A stretch of DNA of 17,507 nucleotides from an uncultured bacterium (GTDB taxonomy: Bacteria; Cyanobacteriota; Vampirovibrionia; Gastranaerophilales; Gastranaerophilaceae): contig CASECH010000126.1 in NCBI GenBank assembly GCA_949286405.1, positions 1 to 17,507 on the forward strand, read 5' to 3'. The notes below the pieces were generated by a model. That model was not told the DNA's origin. It saw nothing but the letters and a program-made list of their open reading frames with translations, and searched no databases. The translations under genes and the position numbers were made by a program. Below are positions 1 to 6,556 of this stretch, one piece after another. Each line of letters begins with the position of its first letter. Position 1 is the first letter of the stretch.

Positions 1-1466
1 GCCTCTTTATAAATAACACTCATCTGTGCATAAAACTCTGGATTATTAACATCATACATAATTGCACGTTTCATACATTCCACTGCTTCTGCAAAATCTC
101 CCTCTTTAGCCCTTACCAACGACAAATAATAATACCCTTGCGAATAATTCATATCGAGAGATATAGCCTCTTGTGCAAATTCTTTTGCCTTATCTAAATC
201 ATCCATCTCATAAGCAGCTCTTGCACCTATTGCATATGCTAAAATATAATTTTCATTATCTTTCAAAATATTATCAACCAAAACAAGTGCTTCTTTAGAC
301 TTTTTTTCTTTTATATATACTTCTGCGAGTTGACTTACATAATTTATATTATTTGAATTACGAGCAATTAATTGTTTTAAGATATCTTCAGCTTTTTCAT
401 ATAAATTGAGTTCTGAGTATACCTTAGCTAACGATACAAGTGTATAATCATCATCAATACCATTTTTAACATTATCCTCAAGAAGAATCTTGGCACCTAA
501 ATAGTCGTTATTATGCAATTTTAATAAAGCTGACAAAACCAAAGTCTGAGCATGTTTAGGATTTTTTGACAAAATATAATCCACCTCACCTTGAGCTTTA
601 TCAAATTTATTTATTTCAAAATATAAATAAGCTAAAGAATATCTATAATCCATATTGTCTTGAGATAATCTTACAGAACTAAGATATGCATTTGCAGCCT
701 CATCATACCATCCATTATAAAAGTATGCATTACCCAAATTATAGAAATATTTTGAATTTGTTTTATCTAAATTAGAGGCTTTTGAAAAACATTTTATAGC
801 CTCAACAAAATTCATATCTTCCAATGCAAATAACCCTTGATAATTGAGTACTTCAGGATTTAAAGTATTTTTAGGTATATTCAAAAAAATTTCCCTTGAT
901 TTGTCATACTCGCTTTTATCAAAATAAATCTTACCTAACAATGCTAAAATATCTTCATTTTGTGGGTTCATTTCATAAACTTTTTCCAAAATAATCTTTG
1001 AATTTTCTGACATATTCGCATCATAATAGACCTTAGCAATTGTGTATAAAACATTTTCAGATAAATCATCTTGCTTTTCTAACTTTTCAATTTCATCAAA
1101 CTTATTTAATTTCCCTAACACAGTAATCAAACAGGCAATATTTTCAGAATTTTTTTCAATTTCGCAACATTTTTTAGCGTAATGATAAGCTTTATCATAA
1201 TTATTTTCATCCAAAGATATCTTTCTTAGCATTTTTAAAGAATCAATATGAGCATTATTTTTCAACAATACCTTTTCTAAGAATTGAACCGCTCTTGAAT
1301 AATTTCTTAACAGATAATACAATTCTCCCAACTGAAAAAGAATTTCAATATTATCACTCTCAATTTCCAAAGCTTTATAAAGCATTTCAATAGCCTGCTT
1401 ATAACATTCCTGACTTTTTAATTCAAAAGCTTGTTTTATATACCCTAATACGCTTTCATTTGCCAT
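1..1466 (-). CDS. TPR repeat protein, 3' end cut off by the window edge
   Basis: The frame is open from ATG at 1466 to the left edge (about 488 codons, no stop), so the C-terminus is missing. The translation begins MANESVLGYIKQAFELKSQE and is a run of helical repeats of about 34 residues with the tetratricopeptide pattern, for example LFQLGELYYLLRNYSRAVQF and YFYNLGNAYFYNGWYDEAAN. TPR arrays are protein-binding scaffolds. No enzyme domain or signal peptide is visible in the part present, so a cytoplasmic scaffold role is inferred. A ribosome binding site (GGTGAG) lies 4-9 bases upstream of the ATG. The start is only 11 bases after the stop of the FtsB-like gene, so the two are very probably co-transcribed. 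The partner and function are unknown. Confidence 0.85.
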   Translation of the reverse strand, partial: MANESVLGYIKQAFELKSQECYKQAIEMLYKALEIESDNIEILFQLGELYYLLRNYSRAVQFLEKVLLKNNAHIDSLKMLRKISLDENNYDKAYHYAKKCCEIEKNSENIACLITVLGKLNKFDEIEKLEKQDDLSENVLYTIAKVYYDANMSENSKIILEKVYEMNPQNEDILALLGKIYFDKSEYDKSREIFLNIPKNTLNPEVLNYQGLFALEDMNFVEAIKCFSKASNLDKTNSKYFYNLGNAYFYNGWYDEAANAYLSSVRLSQDNMDYRYSLAYLYFEINKFDKAQGEVDYILSKNPKHAQTLVLSALLKLHNNDYLGAKILLEDNVKNGIDDDYTLVSLAKVYSELNLYEKAEDILKQLIARNSNNINYVSQLAEVYIKEKKSKEALVLVDNILKDNENYILAYAIGARAAYEMDDLDKAKEFAQEAISLDMNYSQGYYYLSLVRAKEGDFAEAVECMKRAIMYDVNNPEFYAQMSVIYKE

Positions 1467-1477
1467 TTGCTCACCAA

Positions 1478-1933
1478 TTATTTTTTTATACTCTTCTTTT
1501 TATGACGTTTTACTTTTTTTTGAGTCTGTGTATTATTATTAATCAAAATTAAAACTTCATCTTCACCTGCCATTTTTAAATTATTTCTTGCAATTCCTTC
1601 AAGGCTTTGCATTGATGAAAACAATTTTATTTCTTGTTTTAAATCCTGATTTCTAATTTCAGCATCGTCCCTTATTTTTTCCATAGTACCTATCTTAGCC
1701 CTATAAGATATAGTTTTTGAAATATTCAGAATCACTCCAAAACCAATCTGTATAAGACAAAACAATAAAACAACCGTCAAAAATGAATAATAAAACTTTG
1801 TTTTTGTTTTATGCCTTTTTGATTTTCGCAAAGTTCTGTTAGCAAGAGAATCCTTATCCTGCACATCAACAGGCTCCATATTATTATTCAAATCTTGCAA
1901 ACTTTCATCCATACAGTACTTTTCCAAATCCAT
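1478..1933 (-). CDS. FtsB/DivIC-like cell division protein
   Basis: This is a small bitopic membrane protein of 151 residues. It has a basic cytoplasmic N-terminus, one membrane helix at about residues 48-70, a coiled coil at about 72-107, and the stretch LEGIARNNLKMAGEDEVLIL (111-130). That stretch matches the conserved end of the DivIC/FtsB septum-formation family (I..IAR..LGM...GE.V). FtsB/DivIC pairs with FtsL through the coiled coil and activates septal wall synthesis. A lysine-rich tail (KKVKRHKKKSIKK) after the conserved part is an extra. The start is uncertain. ATG 1933 has only AGGAAG 14 bases upstream, and the promoter at 1956-1984 would put the transcript start inside that motif. 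ATG 1912 (MDESLQ) has GGAAAAG upstream and may be the real start, giving 144 residues. Confidence 0.75.
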   Translation of the reverse strand: MDLEKYCMDESLQDLNNNMEPVDVQDKDSLANRTLRKSKRHKTKTKFYYSFLTVVLLFCLIQIGFGVILNISKTISYRAKIGTMEKIRDDAEIRNQDLKQEIKLFSSMQSLEGIARNNLKMAGEDEVLILINNNTQTQKKVKRHKKKSIKK

Positions 1934-1955
1934 AAACTTTAGTATTTCTTCCTAG

Positions 1956-1984
1956 ATTATAAACAAAATATAGACTTAAGACAA
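1956..1984 (-). promoter_or_regulatory. Sigma-70-type promoter for the FtsB-like gene and TPR operon
   Basis: On the minus strand the -35 box is TTGTCT (1979-1984), the spacer is 17 bases, and the -10 box is a perfect TATAAT (1956-1961). Transcription would start near 1949, about 15 bases before ATG 1933. This uncouples the division gene from the secreted-protein gene upstream. Confidence 0.7.
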
Positions 1985-2000
1985 TAATATTTTTATAATT

Positions 2001-2900
2001 TTACAATTTAAACTTCGTAGAAAAATTCAACTGAGTACCATAAAAAGAATTGTCTTGATTAACTGTATATCTTGCACCGAATTCAAGTCTTAACCTGTCA
2101 CCTTTGTGCCTACCATAAGGAGAAATAGAAAGAATCAACTCACTACTTTTACGATTTTTAGAAAAATTAGCTTTTAAAACCTCTTTTATTGAAATGTAAT
2201 TATTTAACTTATATTCAGGTTCAAAAGAAAGCACATCAGAAAAAGTTCCAATAGTAGTATTCATAGTTTTTTCAAACTTTGAACCTATAGAAAATTTTTC
2301 TCTTTCATACTTTGTAAATAAAGAAGTAGAGTTCTCTAACATAGAAATATTATCCACTTCTTGTCCAAATGCAGTACCAAATTTAAAATCACCAGCCTGC
2401 ATAACAGACTCAATATTCCTGTCAGCAACAGTATGTTCTTCTTTAATATACTTAGACGCAGGTTTATTATTGTGACTACCATTTATACTTCTTGACAAAT
2501 CTAATGTACTTGATGCTCCAATTTTTTGAGGAACTTTCAAATTCAATACAAACTGACCATCTTCATCCGTTAAATATATAGATTCAGTATCTTCAACATA
2601 TTCAGCATACCCCTTTAAAGTCGTAGCCGTGACTATTGGAGTATCATCTTCTTCAATATCAGATAAATTAATCTCTTCCAAGACATCTTCCCCAACAGAA
2701 TCAACTACGTGCTCAGGAATTTCATTGATATAATCACTTTCAGGAGCATCCATATCATCCGGAGAAATATCTTCTTCAGTAGAAGTATCATCAGGCAAAG
2801 TATATACAAAAATCTTTGGTAAATTTAGTCCCTCATCCCCAGCAATAGCAATAGGAGACATTAGTAATAAAAGCAATATAACCAAAGTTAATCTTCTCAT
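2001..2900 (-). CDS. Secreted acidic protein with a beta-rich, possibly outer-membrane C-terminus
   Basis: I do not recognise a family. The 299-residue product starts with a clear Sec signal peptide (MRRLTLVILLLLLMSPIAIA, cleavage near residue 20). Next comes a very acidic, proline-containing segment (about 37-86), probably disordered. From about residue 165 to the end there is alternating polar/hydrophobic sequence rich in S, N, K, Y and F. The last strand is SFYGTQLNFSTKFKL, with alternating hydrophobic residues. Short amphipathic strands at the C-terminus are typical of outer-membrane barrels, so this may be a small barrel or an envelope-attached protein; that is inference. It is the first of three same-strand genes, with 67 bases and a separate promoter before the FtsB-like gene. 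The ATG lies only six bases after a -10 box (see the promoter at 2907-2934), so the mRNA may be leaderless. Confidence 0.7.
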   Translation of the reverse strand: MRRLTLVILLLLLMSPIAIAGDEGLNLPKIFVYTLPDDTSTEEDISPDDMDAPESDYINEIPEHVVDSVGEDVLEEINLSDIEEDDTPIVTATTLKGYAEYVEDTESIYLTDEDGQFVLNLKVPQKIGASSTLDLSRSINGSHNNKPASKYIKEEHTVADRNIESVMQAGDFKFGTAFGQEVDNISMLENSTSLFTKYEREKFSIGSKFEKTMNTTIGTFSDVLSFEPEYKLNNYISIKEVLKANFSKNRKSSELILSISPYGRHKGDRLRLEFGARYTVNQDNSFYGTQLNFSTKFKL

Positions 2901-2906
2901 ACTCTT

Positions 2907-2934
2907 ATTTTAACCTTTTTTAACTTTACGTCAA
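2907..2934 (-). promoter_or_regulatory. Promoter of the secreted-protein gene, apparently leaderless
   Basis: Minus-strand -35 TTGACG (2929-2934), 16-base spacer, -10 TAAAAT (2907-2912). Only six bases (2901-2906) separate the -10 box from ATG 2900, so +1 would fall at or beside the start codon. The only SD-like bases (AAAGG) overlap the spacer and -10 region and would not be transcribed from this start. Confidence 0.6.
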
Positions 2935-2976
2935 CACATCAATTTTTCAAAAAATACAACAAATCTCTCAAAATCC

Positions 2977-3005
2977 TTGAAATTAAAATTTGTGCGTGCT
3001 ATTCT
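2977..3005 (+). promoter_or_regulatory. Extended -10 promoter for the gltX leader
   Basis: -35 TTGAAA (2977-2982), 17-base spacer, extended -10 TGC-TATTCT (2997-3005). Transcription should begin near 3011-3013, at the point where base composition changes sharply. The promoter lies inside a reading frame that is open upstream of gltX. This is the main reason I do not start the protein at TTG 2977. Confidence 0.65.
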
Positions 3006-3010
3006 ATTAA

Positions 3011-3141
3011 CGCGACCACGCTCCGGCACGTCACAAGTTTGGATATTTGGCAGTTTGCGAAAACGTGGTTATGCTTACCTAGACGAACCGGAATTGCACA
3101 ATCTGATAAACACCAGCCAAATACGCAAGAAGGATATGACA
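3011..3141 (+). promoter_or_regulatory. GC-rich, foldable 5' leader of gltX (candidate cis-regulatory RNA)
   Basis: Positions 3011-3130 have 59 G+C in 120 bases (49%), against about one third in the surrounding DNA. Three pairings are visible. Stem a is ACCACG 3015-3020 with CGTGGT 3064-3069. Stem b is TCCGG-CA-CGTC 3022-3032 with GACG-AA-CCGGA 3082-3092, nine pairs around a 2x2 internal loop. Stem c is TATTTGGC 3044-3051 with GCCAAATA 3116-3123, eight perfect pairs ending just before the AAGAAGG ribosome binding site. These pairs cross one another, so they are either alternatives or a pseudoknot. I could not match the leader to a known riboswitch, T-box, 6S, SRP, tmRNA or tRNA pattern. Confidence 0.5.
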
Positions 3142-4605
3142 ATGTCAGAAGTTAGAGTTAGGATAGCTCCGTCACCAAGCGGAAATTTACACGTTGGAAC
3201 AGCAAGAACAGCTTTATTTAACTATCTTTTTGCTAAAAAAAATAACGGCAAATTTATTCTAAGAATAGAAGATACAGATGCAGAACGTACAAGTCAAGCA
3301 TATATTGATAACATCTTCGACAGTTTAAAAGCACTAGGCTTAAACTGGGACGAAGGACCAGATGTTGGAGGCGATTACGGTCCATACACTCAATCAGAAA
3401 GATTTGATATTTATCCAAAATATGCCCAAATACTACTTGAAAAAGGTTTTGCATATGAATGTTTCTGCACACCGGAAGAACTTGAAGCAGAAAAAGAATT
3501 AGCAACAAAAAATAAACAAGCTTATGTTTATTCAAAAAAATGTGAAAATCTTACAGAAGAAGAAAAAGAAAAATTAAGAAAAGAAGGCAGAAAGCCTGCT
3601 CTTAGATTCAATATTGCAAAAGCACAAAAAGCATTCCATGAAAATTCAATTCTTAAATTTGATGACCTTGTAAAAGGTGAATTACACATGGATACAGACC
3701 TTTTAGGAGATTTCGTAATAATGAAATCAAATGGAACTCCTACATATAATTTTGCAGTGGTAATTGATGATATGTTAATGAAAATTTCCCACGTAATCCG
3801 TGGTGAAGATCATATTTCAAACACATTCAAACAAATTTTAATCTTCGAAGCACTAGGAGCAGAAGTTCCAAGATTTGGTCATTTAGGAATGATTTTAGCA
3901 CCGGACAGAAGTAAATTGTCAAAACGCCATGGTGCAACTGCTGTATCTGAATTTGTTGAAAAAGGATACTTAACAGATGCATTAATCAACTTCGTAGCAC
4001 TATTAGGCTGGTCTCCTTCAGATGGTCAAGAAATAAAAACAGTTGATGAAATAGCTCAAGACTTTAGAATTGGAGAAATATCATCTTCTAATTCGATTTT
4101 TGAGTATGACAAATTAAACTGGATGAACAGTCATTATATAAAAATGCTTCCAATAGAAGAATTAAAGGAAAAACTTAAACCATATTTAACTCAATATGAT
4201 TTATCCGAATTAACAGATGCCCAATATACAAGAATGGTAGAAGTAACAAGAGAGCCTCTTACCCTGCTATCTGATATAACTGATGCTGTTCCATACTTCT
4301 TCGGAGAAGGTGTAGAAATTGAGCCGGAAGTACAATCAGATGTTCTTGATACTGAAACTTCACAAGAAGTACTTAAAGAGTTTGTAGCTCAAGCTAAAGA
4401 TTGGGAATTTGATGAAGAAAATCTTCATGAAAAACTTGAAGTATTTAGAGGCAAATTCAAAGAAAAAGGCATCAAACCAAAAGTTACAATGTGGGCAATA
4501 AGAGCTGCTGTAACAGGACGTACAAGGGGTGCTGATATGACTGCAATATTGGCAATTCTTGGAAAAGATAAAGTAATTGCAAGAGTTAATTCTGCAATAA
4601 AATAG
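3142..4605 (+). CDS. gltX: Glutamate--tRNA ligase
   Basis: A class I aminoacyl-tRNA synthetase that charges tRNA(Glu) with glutamate, using ATP, in the cytoplasm. From ATG 3142 the product is 487 residues, the usual family length. The N-terminal Rossmann fold carries the HIGH-type motif in APSPSGNLHVGTARTALFNY (HVG 17-19), then LRIEDTDAERT, GEDHISNT, and the KMSKS-type motif DRSKLSKRHGA (KLSKR 258-262). A C-terminal helical anticodon-binding region follows. A CFC pair (107-109) is what remains of the zinc site seen in some GluRS. ATG 3142 was preferred over ATG 3136 because AAGAAGG (3127-3133) is eight bases upstream of it. The frame is open back to TTG 2977, but that stretch holds the promoter and leader. 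The gene is a single transcription unit ended by the hairpin at 4629-4658. Confidence 0.95.
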   Translation: MSEVRVRIAPSPSGNLHVGTARTALFNYLFAKKNNGKFILRIEDTDAERTSQAYIDNIFDSLKALGLNWDEGPDVGGDYGPYTQSERFDIYPKYAQILLEKGFAYECFCTPEELEAEKELATKNKQAYVYSKKCENLTEEEKEKLRKEGRKPALRFNIAKAQKAFHENSILKFDDLVKGELHMDTDLLGDFVIMKSNGTPTYNFAVVIDDMLMKISHVIRGEDHISNTFKQILIFEALGAEVPRFGHLGMILAPDRSKLSKRHGATAVSEFVEKGYLTDALINFVALLGWSPSDGQEIKTVDEIAQDFRIGEISSSNSIFEYDKLNWMNSHYIKMLPIEELKEKLKPYLTQYDLSELTDAQYTRMVEVTREPLTLLSDITDAVPYFFGEGVEIEPEVQSDVLDTETSQEVLKEFVAQAKDWEFDEENLHEKLEVFRGKFKEKGIKPKVTMWAIRAAVTGRTRGADMTAILAILGKDKVIARVNSAIK

Positions 4606-4628
4606 AAGATAAATTCAAACAAAATAAT

Positions 4629-4658
4629 AAGGCAGATAGATACAAACCTATCTGTCTT
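4629..4658 (+). terminator. Hairpin terminator after gltX
   Basis: AAGGCAGATAG (4629-4639) pairs with CTATCTGTCTT (4648-4658): eleven pairs with one G-T and an eight-base loop. It is followed by AATATTTTG, a weak U-tract. Confidence 0.6.
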
Positions 4659-4757
4659 AATATTTTGTAACAAAACTCAGAAAATCATTAAAGATTTTTT
4701 TACAGACTACCGTAAGAGAGAATATGTCGTTGGGTTTAGGGATTTTCGGAGAAACTA

Positions 4758-4967
4758 ATGGTCGAATTACACATCAAAGAGGACGAAGTACAAAAATACT
4801 TATATTTCATACTAATTTTTAATACACTCTTTCCAAAAGTATTAGAAGAATGTGAAATGATTATTTACATTACAGATATAAACTCAGGAAAGAAAAAAGC
4901 AGGGGTATCATACGATAACTTCATAAACCTTTACGATTATTACGGCCTAAATCAAGTTGCACAATAA
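4758..4967 (+). CDS. Small hypothetical protein upstream of rsmH
   Basis: A 69-residue protein with no recognised family. A hydrophobic helix-like stretch (YLYFILIFNTLFPKVLEE, about 14-31) is followed by a beta-like and charged region (MIIYITDINSGKKKAGVSYD) and an aromatic end. There is no signal peptide. A good ribosome binding site (GGAG) precedes the ATG by seven bases, which supports it as a real gene. A different frame opens at ATG 4724 behind AGAGAGA (MSLGLGIFGETNGR..., 32 codons, stop at about 4820) and overlaps this start by more than 60 bases. The two frames could be a leader peptide plus a gene, or one gene split by a frameshift. The rsmH start follows 21 bases after the stop. Confidence 0.5.
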   Translation: MVELHIKEDEVQKYLYFILIFNTLFPKVLEECEMIIYITDINSGKKKAGVSYDNFINLYDYYGLNQVAQ

Positions 4968-4973
4968 ATTTTA

Positions 4974-4982
4974 TGCTAAAAT
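4974..4982 (+). promoter_or_regulatory. Extended -10 box immediately before rsmH
   Basis: TGC-TAAAAT (4974-4982) ends six bases before ATG 4989. No ribosome binding site is present in the six bases ATTGATTT-like sequence before the start. The arrangement predicts a leaderless rsmH transcript, in addition to any read-through from the small gene upstream. A -35 match at normal spacing is not convincing, but extended -10 promoters often do without one. Confidence 0.5.
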
Positions 4983-4988
4983 TGATTT

Positions 4989-5927
4989 ATGGAAGAATTT
5001 AAACATTATACTGTAATGAAAAATGAGGCAGTAGACGCGTTAAACTGCCAAAGTGGTAAAGTATATGTCGATTGCACATTAGGAGGCGGCGGACATTCTG
5101 AGCTAATACTTAAAAGAATACAACCTGACGGTCACTTGATTGCTTTTGATGTAGATGAAGATGCCATAAAAGCTGCTTCTGAAAGATTAAAAGATTACAA
5201 AAATTTAACAATTGTAAAAGATTCCTATTGTAATATAAAAAGAGTTTTACATGACTTAGGTATCGAAAAAATTACAGGTGGTATTATATTTGACCTTGGA
5301 GCATCCTACCACCAATTTAACAAAGCAGAGCGAGGCTTTTCCTTTTCTAAAGATGCACCACTTGATATGCGTTTCAATCAAGATGCTGATTTTTCAGCGT
5401 ATGACGTTGTGAATAGCTACTCTGAAGATGATCTAGTTCGAATTTTTTCAGAATATGGAGAAGAAAGATTTTCTAAAAGAATTGCAAAAAAAATAGTGGA
5501 AGAAAGAAAAGTGAAAAAGCTTGAAACAACAAGTGAATTAGCCAATTTAATAATCAGTTGCACTCCTCACATAAAATCGTCAATTCACCCTGCTACAAGG
5601 GTTTTTCAGGCTATTAGAATAGAAGTAAATCAAGAGTTAACAAATGTAAAAAATACTCTGAATGATGTGTTGGATTTATTGGAGTTTGGTGCTATAATAA
5701 GCGTAATAAGTTTTCACTCGTTAGAAGACAGATTAGTGAAGCACTTATTTAAATATCACTCACAAAAGTGTCATTGTGATAAAACTCAAATGATTTGTCA
5801 CTGTGAACCACCGATATTAGAGTTGGTAAACAAAAAACCAATAGTTGCGAGTGACAGGGAGATATCAGAAAATCCACCTTCGAGAAGTGCGAAATTAAGA
5901 ATTGCAAAATGTATAAGGGTTAGTTAG
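4989..5927 (+). CDS. rsmH: 16S rRNA (cytosine(1402)-N(4))-methyltransferase
   Basis: RsmH (formerly MraW) methylates N4 of C1402 in the decoding centre of 16S rRNA, using S-adenosylmethionine. The 312-residue length is normal. Visible family motifs are HYTVMKNEAVDAL at the N-terminus, the SAM-binding loop VDCTLGGGGHSELIL (about 27-41), FDLGASYHQFNKAERGFSF with PLDMRF, the inserted helical domain ending HPATRVFQAIRIEVNQEL, and ISFHSLEDRLVKHLFK. A Cys/His cluster (CHCDKTQMICHCEPP) lies near the C-terminus. It precedes an FtsL-like gene, the classical order at the head of the division and cell-wall cluster. The rest of that cluster (ftsI, mraY, mur genes) is absent here. The start lacks a ribosome binding site. 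Confidence 0.95.
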   Translation: MEEFKHYTVMKNEAVDALNCQSGKVYVDCTLGGGGHSELILKRIQPDGHLIAFDVDEDAIKAASERLKDYKNLTIVKDSYCNIKRVLHDLGIEKITGGIIFDLGASYHQFNKAERGFSFSKDAPLDMRFNQDADFSAYDVVNSYSEDDLVRIFSEYGEERFSKRIAKKIVEERKVKKLETTSELANLIISCTPHIKSSIHPATRVFQAIRIEVNQELTNVKNTLNDVLDLLEFGAIISVISFHSLEDRLVKHLFKYHSQKCHCDKTQMICHCEPPILELVNKKPIVASDREISENPPSRSAKLRIAKCIRVS

Positions 5928-5968
5928 GAAAAGTATTAGGCTTTTTGAAGGTAGTTGGGGAAGTAAAG

Positions 5969-6433
5969 TTGAATACAGTAAGAGTAAGAACAGAAGAATA
6001 TTATGGTTATGAGAACCAAAATTATGTAAATAATCCTATTCAATCAGAAACACCTGTCATTGAAGGATACTTTCAAAGAGAAAACACCGTGAAAGAAATG
6101 GCAATAAGAAGAGTAAACAGAACATTATGCGGTATATTAGGGCTGCTTGTATGCGTAGCTTTTGTAAGTTATTACTTTTCAATGACAAATGAACTTACTC
6201 TTAACACTTTAAGCAGACAAATTACAACATTAAATGAAGAAAACGCCGAATTACAAAATAATCTTGACAGACTAAAATCATTCAACAATGTAGATACTAA
6301 AGTTGCTCAAAACAGTTTGCTTCAAAAAGCTGCAAAAGTCATAGAAGTCCAAGCAGTAAAACAAGCCGTAGTAGCTCCTTCTGATACTTTCAAGAAAACT
6401 TCTCAAGAATTTAACTGGTCAATTGGATATTAG
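5969..6433 (+). CDS. FtsL-like cell division protein
   Basis: The product is a bitopic membrane protein: an N-terminal cytoplasmic part, one membrane helix (LCGILGLLVCVAFVSYYF), then a coiled coil (LNTLSRQITTLNEENAELQN and onward). Its size, topology and position directly after rsmH match FtsL. FtsL forms a complex with FtsB/DivIC and FtsQ/DivIB and licenses septal peptidoglycan synthesis. FtsL sequences are poorly conserved, so the call rests on topology and context. A tyrosine-rich N-terminal segment (EEYYGYENQNYVNN) is distinctive. TTG 5969 was chosen because GGGGAAG lies five bases upstream of it. TTG 5945, in the same frame, would add eight residues and cannot be excluded. The coiled-coil partner is probably the FtsB-like protein at 1478-1933. 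Confidence 0.75.
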   Translation: MNTVRVRTEEYYGYENQNYVNNPIQSETPVIEGYFQRENTVKEMAIRRVNRTLCGILGLLVCVAFVSYYFSMTNELTLNTLSRQITTLNEENAELQNNLDRLKSFNNVDTKVAQNSLLQKAAKVIEVQAVKQAVVAPSDTFKKTSQEFNWSIGY

Positions 6434-6455
6434 TTCAAACTTTAGAATGAAATTT

Positions 6456-6478
6456 ATTATACTTTAGTATAATTTTTT
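6456..6478 (+). terminator. Terminator after the rsmH-ftsL unit
   Basis: ATTATAC (6456-6462), loop TTTA, GTATAAT (6467-6473), running straight into six T (6473-6478). The stem is AT-rich but perfect. Confidence 0.55.
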
Positions 6479-6514
6479 ACAGATTTCGTTAAAGTTTTTT
6501 TGACTTATACCGTA

Positions 6515-6537
6515 TACAAACATGAAGCATGTATGTA
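6515..6537 (+). repeat. Inverted repeat in the leader of the HD-GYP-like gene
   Basis: TACA-a-ACATG (6515-6524) and CATGT-a-TGTA (6528-6537) are mirror arms around AAG: nine pairs with one A-A mismatch. The repeat lies 19 bases before the ATG and upstream of the AAGGA ribosome binding site. It could be an operator or an mRNA hairpin. I saw no confident -10/-35 pair in 6479-6556, although TTGACT occurs at 6500-6505. Confidence 0.4.
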
Positions 6538-6556
6538 GGTGTAAGGATGCATAATA

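Noticed and set aside
3011..3130. tRNA, 6S, SRP, tmRNA or T-box in the GC-rich leader
   Set aside because: I could not find an acceptor/T-arm layout, the SRP GGAAG core, tmRNA ends or T-box sequence motifs. It is kept only as an unclassified structured leader.
2977..3141. A 55-residue N-terminal extension of GltX from TTG 2977
   Set aside because: It does not resemble GluRS, overlaps a good promoter, and ATG 3142 has a well-spaced AAGAAGG and gives the standard N-terminus. The open frame is explained by the higher GC of the leader.
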